Origin: Monosiga brevicollis MX1
Lineage: Eukaryota; Opisthokonta; Choanoflagellata; Craspedida; Salpingoecidae
Length of the DNA: 64,000 nucleotides
Assembly: GCF_000002865.3 (NCBI RefSeq)
Contig: NW_001865069.1
Location: 75,555 to 139,554 of the forward strand
Direction of reading: 5' to 3'
This document shows positions 21,452 to 35,657 of this stretch, piece after piece; position 1 is the stretch's first letter, and the number at the start of each line of letters is the position of its first letter. The notes beneath the pieces were generated by a model. It was given only the letters and a program-made list of their open reading frames with translations, was not told where the DNA came from and made no database searches. Position numbers and translations under genes: made by a program.

Positions 21452-24400
21452 ATGGAGTCTCGGGTGCAGTCGGCAAGCCTGCTGGGTGGCATCTACAGCG
21501 GATCTACCTTGCAGGGTCATCCCGACGGCACCGGTGCCGTCGATTGGCCACAGCGACCCATATCCGCCTCCAGCTATCGGGGAACTCTGCAAAAAGGACT
21601 GCGTCACGGTCCGTTGCTATTCCCATCATCCCTTTCATCGCTTAAATCCCTGCCTCAAAGATACTTCGGCAGCACTCCTTCCCTCCCATCGCCTCACGCG
21701 CCACATGCTGCACATGGACCTGTTCTGCTTCCAGGTCAAGGCAACTTTGAGCTCTTGCCGGGCTGTGAGTACCGGGGCACCTTCCGCCAGGACTTTCGCC
21801 ATGGCTACGGCGTTCAACATATTGCCGGTACGATCTGATGTCCACCACGCAGCATCGGCAGACCGTGCACCTTGCCCTCCCTTTTGTGCTGACCGCTGCG
21901 CTGGGCCTGGCGGTGTTTTGATTGCCTCTGCTTGTTTTCCAGGTCAATTTCAGCAGTCGGGTCACTTCCAGGAGGGCTTACTCCAAGGCCCTGCAGCTGA
22001 AGAGTACGAAAGTCACCTGCCCTCGGACTTTGGGCCTTTGCCTTCCGTTTGTGTTGTGTCCCTCACAGCATCGATGCCCGCCCGTGCCTCTTCACACGTT
22101 AGACACTTGAATGGCCGTCAAGTTGAGGGCAAGTTCACGGCCAGCCAGTTGAATGGCCACGGACAGGTCCGCTATGAAGATGGCTCAGAATACAAAGGCA
22201 AATTTCTCAACGGCAAACGACATGGCCAAGGTCTGGGTCGTTGCCTGGCTGCGCAAGTCGGAGGGACTCCCTTTGTCTCGTGTTTGCCGACTTGTCTCAT
22301 GCCTGCTCTTGATTCAGGTGAAATGCACTGGCCCGACGGCGAGTGGTACAAAGGTGGCTACGAGAACGACGTGCGCCATGGCAAGGGCGAATATGGCTGG
22401 CCCGATGGGTACGCTGTCCTTAGGCCCCGTGTCATAGATGGCGCCACCTTGCCCCACAAATTCACCCCACCGCACCTAGATCTTTGCTCATACACTGTCT
22501 GCCCCACTGTTTCTTAGTCGGCTTTACCGTGGCAGCTTTCACGAAGGCAAACGTCACGGCCATGGTCTCTTCACAGCCCCTAGTGGCGCCTCGTGCGTGC
22601 CTGATGCTGGTCATGCTGCCCGTGGCTGTCCGATCACCAATCGCCCGTCCTATCACATCACATCCCCCGTCTCCTTTCCTTGTTTAGGTTTGATGGTTAC
22701 TTTGAGGCGGATCGCCGGCACGGTCCGGGTGCTCTCACCTACGCCAACGGCGACGTAGACAAGGGCCAATGGGATGGGCAAAAGCTCATTCGCATCCCAT
22801 TTGCGCACGCCAAGCTCCGCGAGCTCGTTGTTAGTGATCAGCCCTTTGGACCGCTGACTCAGGTAATCATTCGTCCCCTTTGTCTCTGCGCGGCGCTCTA
22901 CATCAACTCAGCACTCCCCCCCCCCCCCCCCCCCCTTTGGGTTTGGGTGGGGGAAAAAACTANNNNNNNNNNNNNNNNNNNNNNNNNNNNNNNNNNNNNN
23001 NNNNNNNNNNNNAAATCTTTTTTCCCCTTTGTTTTTGGGGGGGGTTTTAAATAAATTAAGAATTCCCCCCCCCCCCCCCCCCCCTTTGGCTTTGGCTGGT
23101 GCAGAAATCTATCGCCTTACTGCTGGCTGCCGAAGCCGGTGATGTTGCGAGGGTCAGCGATCTCATTGCCGACCCTACCGTGCATGTCGGTGGGTGCAAC
23201 GCGCCCAACAAAACTTTGCACAGTTCCCTTCAGCCCTTGTGCGCGCTTTTAGTTATTTGCTTATCCATCACTATGGTCTATCTGTGCAGACGTGTGTGAG
23301 ACTTGCGGCATCAATGCGCTGCTGCTTTCGGCTGCCTCGGGTCACGAGGATATAGTCGCGCTTTTGCTGGACAAGGGCGCGCAGATCAATCAGTGGGTGC
23401 CCGTCCAACGTGTCGCGGTTCATATGCGTTTTGAAAGAGGGCGAGGGTCGGGTGCGCGACAAAGAGCAAGGGTCGGGTGCGCACTATCTGTTCATGCAAT
23501 GTCTGACATGGTGACCTCGCGTGACACAGCGTGACAGACGAGGGCGTTTCGGCCCTTGTCGTAGCGTATCGTGGATATCGGCAGCTGGAAGTTCCTGGGC
23601 TCTCGCTCGAAGGTCCGTGGCCTTGTGTATCTGCCCCGCCTCTCGTCCTTGATTTCCTTGTGTTGTGTGGCTGACCCCGGACCTCGTGCTGTGTCAGGTC
23701 ATGAGTGTGACACGGAACGCATGCATAGCCTGTATTCAACTCTCCTGCGGCGTGGTGCCGACACAAACATTGCCACCCATCCGGAACCCGTACTACTGAC
23801 TGCTGTAACACTGGCCGATGACAAAATTGCTCTTCTTTTGCTGCGGCACAACACCAATCCCCATGTTGTGGCCGCCTCCGATCCCCAACAACACACACCT
23901 TTGCTGCGCGCCGTTAGCCAGCTGCCACATCTCCGCCGGTACTCCTTGCCTTGGCAGCTACTCGTGCACTTCCAACCGCGCCAGCCTGCGGCCTAGCTCA
24001 TGCTGATGCTGATTGATGCCCCATGCTTTATCCTTTCCACTCCATCATTTGTAGGCAACAACCTCAACTCCTTCGAATCCTTCGTGGTTTGATAGAGGTG
24101 CGAGCCGCGTACTACTTGATGCGTCTTTTGCTTTGATGAACGCTCGCCCTGGCTCATCTGTTTTTTCCCCCTGTTTCCCCCCCTATCTCTCCTCGAAATG
24201 TTGCCTTGCTATCCGCGCCCATATCAGCATGGCTCCAATCTCGATGCCGCTGACAGTCAGGGCAACACAGCCTGCCATCTCTGTTGCAACCAATATGGTT
24301 ACGAAGCGGTGAGTGCATGGCTTTGGGCTTGAATTGTTGTTATTTTTTTTCCATCAAGCCATTACGTTGCTGAGTTTTCATCATGGTTGTTGGTTATGCC

Positions 24401-26272
24401 CCTCAGTTGGACTTGATCTTGGAGGCGGGTGCCAACCCTGATTTGTACAACGATGCTTCCTTGACGCCGCTGGCCCTCGCCCTGCACTCGGGCCAACCGC
24501 GCCTTGTGACGCTTTTGCTGGGTCATGGTGCCGATCCCAACAAGGTATGTTGGTGTAGCAGCACGGGCTGTTGTAGTTGGCGATGGTCAAGTTGGCTGTT
24601 TTTTTGCATGCGATGCCCTTCAGCACGCGTGTCCTTCAGCGGGCTCTGCTCACGAGCCCCCCTGTTTTGATTCCGATCATTCTCTCCGGTACTTTGCAGG
24701 AGGTTGGTGAGCTCAACGACACCTTGCTCAACCTGCTTTTGTGCCTGGATGACAGCGATATCGACGGTATGTTCAACGGCGTTGGTCAGCAGCGAGTGTC
24801 GACGAGTGTATCCCTGTGTGAGTGTGTGTGTGTGTGAGTGTGTGTGTGAGTGTGTGTATGTGGGATCAAATTTAGTCGAACTGATGCGCGCATGCACTTG
24901 CAGAGCTGACACGTCTCATCTTGCTTCGGCAACTGCTGGAGGCCGGGGCGGACCCGACACGACCGATTCCGTTGAACGAGCTTGTGCCTGAGGCCTCCCG
25001 TGGCACGGTCATTGACACGTTGCACGCCCGCTACTTGGCAACCAACAGCAGCCAGACAAGGCGCACGAGTACCATGTCATCTTCATCTACCATCCACGCC
25101 ATTGGCTCAAACAGCATGCACCCCCGCGCACGCGCCTTTGGCAACCTGGCCGGAAGCATTGGTGGGGGTGGGGGCACGAGCGACAAGCGGGACTCAAGTA
25201 AGTTGCCACGCAAAAGGCCTGCGTGAGCGTGCGCGTTCAATGGCGAGCGATGACTCACCACGCATCCGGTTCGGTAGTGTCGTCAACCGTGGCCACCATG
25301 TTTGAGATCCTGCTGGAGAACATGCGCACCGTCATGTTAGATCCCACGGTTCCTATTGGCATTCCTTTTTGCGTGGAGTGCGGTCGTCACGCCAAGCAGC
25401 GACTCCTGGCGTTTGGCAACTCTGAGGTTTGTTCGTTGGCATTGCTTGACAGCGACCGGCTTTTTGAAACTGCGAGTGCAACTGGGCTTTGCGCCTTGCT
25501 TTTCTTCTTTTCTTTTCTTTTTCTTTATGACTTCTTTAATTTGTGCGAATGCTCTGATTGGACTTGGTTTTGGTGAATTTGCTTGCTTGATCGTGTGCAG
25601 CGGCTCAAGTTTTGCAGCGAGCGATGCAAGATGCGCGCACTGAATGGGCCTCACCGACGGTCGCTGATGGCCGCCCTTGACCACTCGGATCCTCTGCGAT
25701 GGAAGCTCTCGGATCTGGCTGACGAAACACCTTTGGTGTGGCAGAGCATTGGGATGCCCAAGCTGGCTCAGCGCCCAAGCGTGGCAGCAGCAGAGCCCGC
25801 CAAGGCCAAGCGGCACAACGGGCGAGAATCCATTGGAATGTCTGCGCTGGCCAATGCCAGTCAGGTGAGCGCAGCTGCGCCCAAGGCCAAGTGGCAAACA
25901 ACGCCTTCGAAGCGCCAGTATGCGCGTTCGGTTAGCAATCCCGTGCAGGGCATGTTTTCGCAAACGGGCACGCGACTTGTCTCGCCCAATGCCAGCCTTT
26001 TGGCCGCCGTACCGCGGCCCACGAGCAGTCCTTCTGCTTCGGGCCGGCATCTTGTGGGCACGCGGCCTTTTTCCCCCAGCGGGTCGATGCGTGCTCACCG
26101 TTTGCGCAGTGGCAAGGAAGGACATTCGCTCAGCTCTTCGCTCAAGGATCTGCGCATTTTGGCGGATGCCGAGAAGCTTGAAAACACCCGCCAGGAGCTT
26201 GAGCGCGAGGTGCTCAAGCGTCAAGGCAAAGCCGCTGCCCACCCGCTCGTCAAGGGCAGTGTGGTGAATTAG
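21452..26272 (+). CDS. MORN, ankyrin and MYND zinc-finger protein, ANKMY1-like
   Basis: At least 17 short exons from ATG 21452 to TAG 26270-26272. MORN repeats fill the first half (YRGTLQKGLRHG, YRGTFRQDFRHGYG, YKGKFLNGKRHGQG, YKGGYENDVRHGKGEYGW, YRGSFHEGKRHGHG, FDGYFEADRRHGPG). Ankyrin repeats follow (NALLLSAASGHEDIVALLLDKG, TPLALALHSGQPRLVTLLLGHGADPN, LLEAGADPTRP). Then comes a MYND-type zinc finger with CVECGRHAKQ and FCSERCKMRA, split between exons at 25430/25601, and a Ser-rich tail. Human ANKMY1 has the same three-part order and is linked to motile-cilium genes; a role at the flagellum or its base is inference. A 50-N assembly gap falls in the intron after residue run DQPFGPLTQ. A GT/GA-rich repeat lies in the intron at about 24817-24860. 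Confidence 0.88.
22963..23012. other. Assembly gap of 50 N inside an intron, probably false
   Basis: Fifty N bases flanked on each side by a C homopolymer (about 22916-22935 and 23065-23084). The two flanks align to each other base for base; see findings. Confidence 0.95.
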
Positions 26273-26564
26273 TAGCCCTCTCAATTGTGCGTTCGGGTGC
26301 GGGTCCGTCTCTTTTTCTCAACATACAGCCGTGCTGTGCCTCTGTCGGATCTGCTTCTTAATTGACACGTGAATCTAAACCTCTGTGCTTTGACAACCCT
26401 TTTCCTTGCCACTCTGTACCCTCCCCTCATGTCCATCATCTGGGGGTTCTTCGTTCTTCCCCCATCATCATCCTGTCCCGTGAGCCATTCCTCTCTCGCG
26501 ACCCGCCTCGGAAGCTTATTCCATGGAACAAGATATTGTTTTTATCACTCTCGCGATCCACATG

Positions 26565-26608
<44 letters not shown>

Positions 26609-26803
26609 TTTAACTTTTTTTTTTTTTTTTGGATCAAAGCGGCAGCCGGTTGAGGAGCAGCGGCGGGTGGCGGAGAGGAGCAGTTGTAGTGAGGAGGCGC
26701 GCTGGTGTGTGTGTGTGTGCGTGCATGTGTGTGTGGTGGGGGTGCAGTCGGCAAGATAACCCGGAGTCTTGAGTTGGACTGGCAAGCGGCGCCTTTTGCC
26801 ACA
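26273..26803. other. Intergenic with CA repeat
   Basis: Contains (CA)n at 26566-26606 followed by a T run, and a short GT-rich stretch at about 26705-26735. No gene seen; it is the presumed promoter of the methyltransferase gene. Confidence 0.5.
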
Positions 26804-28809
<2,006 letters not shown>

Positions 28810-29101
28810 GATCGCCCTCGACACACTTGTCCCAACCTCGCTCCGACCATCGACGTGTTTGCCCCCGTACTCCCGTGCCTCTTCTCGCCAACTTGGTCAT
28901 CACCCTTTTCCAATCTTGAAATTTAAAAGTCAATTAAAAAGCACATTTGATAAACTTGATCGACTCAAGCGATGACGCGGCAGGGCCATTCCCTGCAAAC
29001 ACCATATCATTGCATTCAATGCACCTAACTATGGACAAAGCTTTTGGTATGCGGCAGCTGACGTGCCAGGAGAAGAATCCTGCTCCAGGGGCTGGGGAAC
29101 C

Positions 29102-32100
29102 TTAGTCAACACCCAGCTTCTTCTCAGCCAGAGCTCGCTTCCACGCTGGCATGGCAGCTAGCCGGGCTTGTAGCTCAGCTGCCTCTTGTTGCTTGCGTCG
29201 CTGAGGGGCGTTGCGCTCAGCTTCCTTGGCTTCCTTGGCCTTGAGCACCTTGACCTTCCAGGCCGGGATACCCTCATACTTGGCTGCCTCCGCTGCCTCG
29301 GCATCAGCTTGAGCCTGTTCCTCCTCTGCCAGCTTGGAGTGTTTTCGATGTTGAATCAAACTCTTCCAATCGGCTGGTTTACTGGCCGGTGCGGGCTTGG
29401 CGGCAGAAGTAGGTGTTGCTCCGCTTTTGGGGACAGCTGGAGGAGGTGCAGGCGTTGCCCCAGGTTTGGGCGCAAGAGCCGGCTTGCTGGCGGGCGGCGG
29501 TGCTGGTACAGACGCAAAAGAGGTCGTGACCGGTGGCGGTGGCGGCGGTGCTCGTACTGTACCTGCACCTGCACCTGGTGGAGGTGGAGGCGGGGCAGGA
29601 CGCTCGTTCAGCACTGGGTTGAGCGGTGGTGGGGGAGGGATGGATGGACCAGAGGGTGGGGCCGGGATGGAATCCGAAGGCCCGTTGCTTGTTTGCAAGG
29701 ACAGCATCGTGGAGCGGCGCTTCTGCATGCGTCGCAGCTCACTCATGAGATCCCCAGGCTCATCCGCAGGCGGAGGTGGGGAGGCCGTCTTGGGAGGCTG
29801 CTTTGATACGGCTTTGAGCTTGACACCCGAACTAATGGCGGATAAAAGCCCGCTCATACCACCACCACCGGAGCTTGGTGGGGGCGGTGGCGGTGGAGCA
29901 CTCGAGTCAGCTGTAGAGGTGCGGCGCAATTGAGCACCAGCCAGGGCCGCCGCAAGCCCCCCCATGCCAGAGGGAGGAGGGGGTGGGGGCGGAGCTCCGC
30001 CCCCGAGACTCGGCGGCATTGGTGGGTTGCTACCATCAGTGGACACGCGACGTAGTTGAACGCCTTTGTTGATGGCATCCAAAAGACCGCCCATGCCCCC
30101 GCCATTGCTCGCAGCCGCGGGTGCTGGCGCGGGTGGCGAAATGTTGGTAGCGGGCGTCGTGGATTTGCGCAGCTGAGCATTGGCCAAAGCTGCCGCCAGG
30201 CCACCCCCGCCACCCAAGCTTGGAGCCGGAGGCGGTGCGGGTGCCGAGGGCGGTGGAGGTGGTGGCACGGCTGCTGCTGCTGGTGCCGCCCCCAGGCCTG
30301 GGGGCGGAGGTGGGGGAGGAATCCCACTCCCGCCGAGGTTGGGTGGGGGTGGCAGGGAAGTCGTGGGCGCAGCCGGTGGGGCGCCAGCGGTGAGAGCAGC
30401 CGGCGGTGCCGGAGCAGGAGGCGGGCAAGGTGCTCCAAGGCTCATTGGCGGAGGCGGCGGTGGGGGTGGCGCCGAGGTCGCAGCTTGTGGAGCCATGGGT
30501 GGCGCAGGAGGAGCCATGGGTGGCGCAGGAGGAGCCATGGCAGGAGAAGGGCTGGGTGTTTGGGGTGAGACGGGTGGGGATGGCATGGCATCGGCTGATT
30601 CAGCCAGGGCTGCCGCCACCTTTAAACCGTCGGCACCACCCAAAGTGCCACTCAAACTCATGGACCCGGCATCCACAGAGGCGCGAGGCGTAAAATTAAC
30701 GTAATCTAGAACGTGCAAAGAAACAAGCGTGAGTAAGCACACGGGCCTGGCAGAGCTCGTTCAGCAGTAACAAACGGAAGGGGAGCTTGCTCAAAGCAAT
30801 GTACTTCAACTGACCAGAAGGAGTTTTACGACGAGCCTTGAGCTCATCCTTGGTGCGCTTGAGCTCAGCTTTATGGCGCTGCTTCATCTCTTTGAGCTCG
30901 CGCTTAAGCTGCTGTTTGGAGTACGTATCGTTTTTTGCGCGGAGTGCCTCTGCTTCGGCGGCGCGTAGCCGGGCTTCCACCTCGGCGGCCCGGCGTTCGG
31001 CAGCTTGTAACTCAGCTTGAAGCCGCAGCGTTTTCTTCTCGGCTGAGGAGTGGCGACGCACAGACCGGCCTGTGAGCCGTTGCGGAATGGCAGTGGGGCT
31101 AATGTTGTGAGCATCGCCTTCAGACGCGGGAACGGATGTCATTGTCACGGCCTCGGGCGTTGGGACTGGCTGTGCTTCCTCAGCTGCAGAGCCGGAGCCA
31201 ATGTCTTGCGTGGCATTTGTTGCTGGTGGTGTACTGGTGGTTGGGGTAGGCGGGGTCGAACCAACTGAGGCTGGTGGTGCTGGTGGCGGAGGAGGGGGAG
31301 TTGTATCGGCAGGCATCGCTGGTGGAGGCGGAGGCAGCGGTGCTACTGTATTCACAGCAGACGGGGCTGCTGGTGGAGCAGGTGGAGCAGGTGGTGCCGC
31401 TGTGTTTGAAATCATCGCTGGTGGAGGCGGAGGCAGCGGTGCTGCTGTATTCACAGAAGACAGGGCTGCTGGTGGAGCTGGTGGCGCAGGTGGCGCAGGT
31501 GGCGCTGATGGTTTCGTGGTTGTGGGTATAGCAGGCGGCGGCGGCGGCGGCGGTGCGGCGGCGGTCGATTTAACGCTCATAGGAGGTGGAGGTGGGGCAG
31601 GCACAGCGCCATTGGCAGGCATGTCCGGCGCAATGGACGTGGCTGCTTTGCTTGCTGAAGGAATTCCAGAGGCCGGTGGCGGTGGCGGTGGAGGCGGTGG
31701 AGGCGATGGGGCGTTGGTGTTTGCTTGATTGGGCATCCTCGGTGCAACGGTAGTCGGGCCGGGCGGAGCTGGGGGTGGGGGTGGTGGAGCAGGGACGGCA
31801 GCATTGATCGACTCGGGGACGGGCGGCGGCGTAGGTGGAGTTGGCGCTGAGGCTGGCACATGATCTTGATCGTGAGCCGCGGGCGGCAATGGGGCCGGCG
31901 CACGCTTGGCTTTGACTCGATCTTGAGCCTCTGCCCCCTCGGCCCCATCTGTAGATGCACCTTTGTCTGTCGAGCTGGGCTTTGGAGGCGGCGGAGGTGC
32001 CTTACGACGCTTTTTCTCTTCCAGCTTTTGCTGTTTTTGCAGCTGCTTTTGCAGCTTGAGTTGCTCGCGCTCCTCTTGTTTTTGCTGCTTGTCGTCGAGT

Positions 32101-34262
32101 TTGTGCCGCTTTTCTTCCTGTTTGCGCAGCTTGCGCAGCTCGCGGGAGTTGAGCGTGCTCGCTTCGCTCCCTCGTCGCAGCGTGTCCTCGTCTGCCTCTT
32201 GGCTAGGTTGACGCTCTGCCAATTTAGACTCGAAGGACTCGGGCTTTGTGGGTGGCGGTAGCGGCGCTTGACGCCGTGCCTTGTTGCTGGTTTCCTCAAT
32301 CGTGGCTTCTTCTTCCTCTACATGAATCAGCATCGGCCCGCAGGACCACAGACCAATGTTAAGCAGCTAGATCAGCACATGACGGGCCGAAGCAAAACAG
32401 CGACCACGATCGGCAGACAAAATAAAACACACGTACCGGCTGGGAGATTACGGAAGGCGTTCACCACAAGTACAATAGGGGCAGGTGCGGGTGGCGGCGG
32501 CACAAAGGGTCCGTCTTGGTCAGCAGACGACTGATCTGCTGCAAGGGTCTTACTTTTTTCCTGGTTTGACGAATTTTCTTGCTCGAGAGTTTGTTCGCTA
32601 TCGGTCTGCATGACAGCTTGAGCAGCAGCCAGCTCAGCCTTGGCAAGCAGACGACTGCCTGTGGCAGCGGATAGGCTTGCAAACATGGGGCGCACGGGTG
32701 CTTTTGCTTCGGGGCTGTCAATGACATCCAGGGCAAGTCGTCGCTCGAGATCTTCGCCAGCCTTGCCCAGGGGCTTGGAGACCAGGTCTTGATCCAAAGA
32801 GGCTTCCAGATCTGCGGAGCAGTCGTCGTACTCTGACTTGCCAGTGGGCGGTAGGCGCAACGTGGTCGCCTCCTCCTCGCCGTCTTCAAGCTCAGTAAAT
32901 CCCAAGGTAGCTCGACGCAGGCGCTCAAAGTCTTGATCCCAGATGGCCTGTTCTTCGGCTACGCGGCGGAGTTCATCAGGCGTCTTCTTGCGCCTGTGCT
33001 CCTTGGACCCCATTGGAGCCAAGGGAGGAAGAGCCACGTCACCGGGCACCCAGATAGGCGTGTCCACAATCCAGGATGAGCCCCATTCACTGTAGAGTTC
33101 AGCCTCGGCGCGCTTGAATTCTTCATCCATGTCCAGCAACAAGTCTTCGTTGAGACGAATCTCAAGCGAGGTCACTGACGAACGCTCTGCGCGGCTCAAG
33201 CCGCCCAAGAGTACAGGTTCGTCCTCTACATTGTTGTCAAGCAATAGTTAGTGAGCCAAGAATACTTGTTGGAAGACGAGAGACGGACGACAGCGGGTCA
33301 CACAACGACATCAGTCAGAGCCAAGAGCAAAAAAAAAAAAAAAAAAAAAAGAAGACATTTGGAAGGGCAGAAAAAAAATGGCAAGCCGCACCTGGCGCCT
33401 CGGCAATGGGTGCAATATCAGCCAGCTCATGATTGGGATTGACAAAGACGCGGTCGCCCTCGCGACCATGGCCAGAGTACTTGGCTTGTCGCGCCGCACG
33501 TTTGCGAAAGTGCTCCTCGTCATCTGTCCATTACAGGGGCACGATTAGGCGTGAATTTGCCAAGGACCTGACCGGACAGCCTGGCCTGGTTGGGTCTTTG
33601 GGGCGACAAGTGAGTTGGTAACGGGCGTACCGTAGTATAGTTGTCGTTCCTTGGACTTTTTGAGAAAAATCTTGTCGATGCCGTGCTCGAGGAGCTCCAA
33701 AGCCGATTCATCGGCGTCAAGAAAGACGGGCTCTAGTGTCAATCATGGACGGGGTGCAAGGTGAGAGCCATGTGGCACACCACACTTGAGGGATGTGGTT
33801 TGAACCCGGGTTGGCGCCTCAAAAAAACAGACCTCCGGTGACGAGCAGCAGCATAAGAGCCCACTCTTGTGGTGACGTGTCCTTGTAGATGGTTTTCCGG
33901 AGGACAAAGGCGATGACTTCGTGGCAAGTGTCCATCTGGTCTGCCTTGACGGTGCGAAAGCTACCGTCCCGAAGGATGACGCGGATGATGCCCAAACCCA
34001 TGTACCCGTTGATGGAGGAAGGTCGCTGTTTGCGAGTGAGAGGATCGTTCAGCGCTGATTCGCGACGCAGGATCTCCATGTAATTATCGTCGGCGCGGCG
34101 CATGGAAGCACTCATGCTACCGCGCTTCATGCCCACAAGCTTGCTCGACTGGGCAGGAACCTCGACATAGAGGTCACTTTTGTCGGACCCTCGGCGATTA
34201 TTCCGCGGCATGACTTGAAGGTACATGTCGCTTGAGAGTGTTGGTGCTCTTTTCTTAAACAT
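29102..34262 (-). CDS. Large polyproline protein with ubiquitin-like/RA N-terminus and four WH2-like motifs (Cobl-like actin regulator)
   Basis: Six exons (34262-33833, 33732-33631, 33523-33392, 33225-32437, 32317-30815, 30705-29102) give 1519 residues; all five introns are phase 1. Residues about 85-175 (IIRVILRDGSFRTVKADQ, then HEVIAFVLRK, VFLDADESALELLEHG) look like a Ras-association or ubiquitin-like fold. A charged middle follows, then a Lys/Glu/Gln coiled coil (REQLKLQKQLQKQQKLEEKK), polyproline runs, a second coiled coil, and more polyproline. In the last 500 residues come four WH2-like motifs: LAAALANAQLRKS, LLDAINKGVQLRRVS, LAAALAGAQLRRTS and LLSAISSGVKLKAV. WH2 motifs bind actin monomers and polyproline binds profilin. 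The C-terminus repeats PAWK (GIPAWKVKVL and AMPAWKRALAEKK). The N-terminus has several tyrosine motifs (MYLQVM, LYVEVP, NYMEIL). Function is inferred. Confidence 0.8.
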
Positions 34263-35657
34263 GATGTGGGTCGTCGAGCCTAGGTATAGCGGCTAGGCGG
34301 CACCGACGATCCAGGCGATGACGTTTGACAGGGGGTGAGAGTGACTTGGGTAAGCGAGCACGGTTGGTTGTCTCTGGCTCGTCAGCCATGAGGTGGCCGT
34401 CGCACAGCGCACGCGTGAGGCGACTGGTGGAGCGGTTTGCGACCGCTGAACGCAGGGCAGTGGAAGAGACACGGGAAAGCGCGTGAGAGAATGTGAATGC
34501 AAGCGGCGCGATTGCAAAAGGAGGCTTGGGCGAAATCATGCAAATGGCTGTGGGGTTGACTCACAACTTTAGGCTGACGGGTGTCAGTGCTTTTGCTCGC
34601 TGCCGTGCCCTTGCTCGATTTTGCAGCTTGACCAGGCAGGAAATGACCGGGCGCTGAAGCCGACCGGTGATGGCCGTCCTGTTGTTTGGTGAAACGAGCA
34701 GTCTGATGGGCTGCGAGCGACCAAACGAGCGAACCCAGCAAGCTCGTGGAACTAAAGGCACAGGACCAGGTCAGGGCGCTTGTGTCACCACACACCCCAA
34801 ATTTTTTTTTCCACTTTTGTTGAACCTGCTCTTGCTTCTTCCGCTCGCCTTGTTGCTTGTCAAGAGAAGCGAATAAATTTTCTTGTCACCAGCGGACACT
34901 TTTCTTGTGCCAATGAGCGCGCGATCCGGCTCGGGCAGTCGTGTGGGGCGAAAAGGATGGATGGGCAATGTGGCGCGCGAGGAATGCGCGCCCTCGAGTT
35001 GCGCTCGACTTGTCCGCCAGCTCTCTGCCTGCATGCACGCAAAATTGGCTCTTTGTTTAGAACAGCTGTTGCGAATCAGATGATGCAATTCCTCCTCCAG
35101 GCCTTCGCTCGTTTGCTTTGGAGTTTTGAGCCGCTTCGCTCCTTTAATCCCCTCTCTGCACCAGGTCCCTATCTTGGTAACTTCTCTGCCCACACGTACA
35201 ATTTGCCTAAGCTCTAAATCACCTGTGAACCCATCTCTCTGCACAGACCACCTTGGTCATCCCTCCTCTCTGACCCATCTACAATCTATCTCCACATAGG
35301 AAAACGAAGAATGAGCTAATACTTTGCGTACGTCTCCCCTCTCTCTCCCTCTGAAATCTCTCTGAGATCCCGCGTTCTCTCTGTTTTCCATTTGTTTTCA
35401 CTGTACCACATTTCACATCCAGCTCTCCGTCTCTTCAAATTCTTCGCCGCTGTCACACATCTCTCTCAGTTCTCTCGTCCAGCAGCCGCGATCAACGGCA
35501 GCGACATCCTCCTCTTCCTGGCTGGCTGCACGGGGCATCTCGGGGGCGCTGCCGAGCTGTGTTATAGCTCTCTTTTTTTTGCTAGTGGCACTCCAGGTGT
35601 CTGCCCTGTTTCCTGTGTTCTATCGTGCTTGTCTGCCCTTTCTTCTCGATCACCATC
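34263..35657. other. Divergent intergenic region
   Basis: Upstream region of both the polyproline gene and the GH28 gene. CT-rich from about 35330 to 35540, which suits a promoter or 5' UTR. Open frames on both strands lack any protein-like pattern. Nothing else seen. Confidence 0.5.

Noticed and set aside
34263-35657. Possible gene in the 1.4-kb spacer
   Set aside because: Frames on both strands lack composition or motifs of a protein, and splice patterns are inconsistent.
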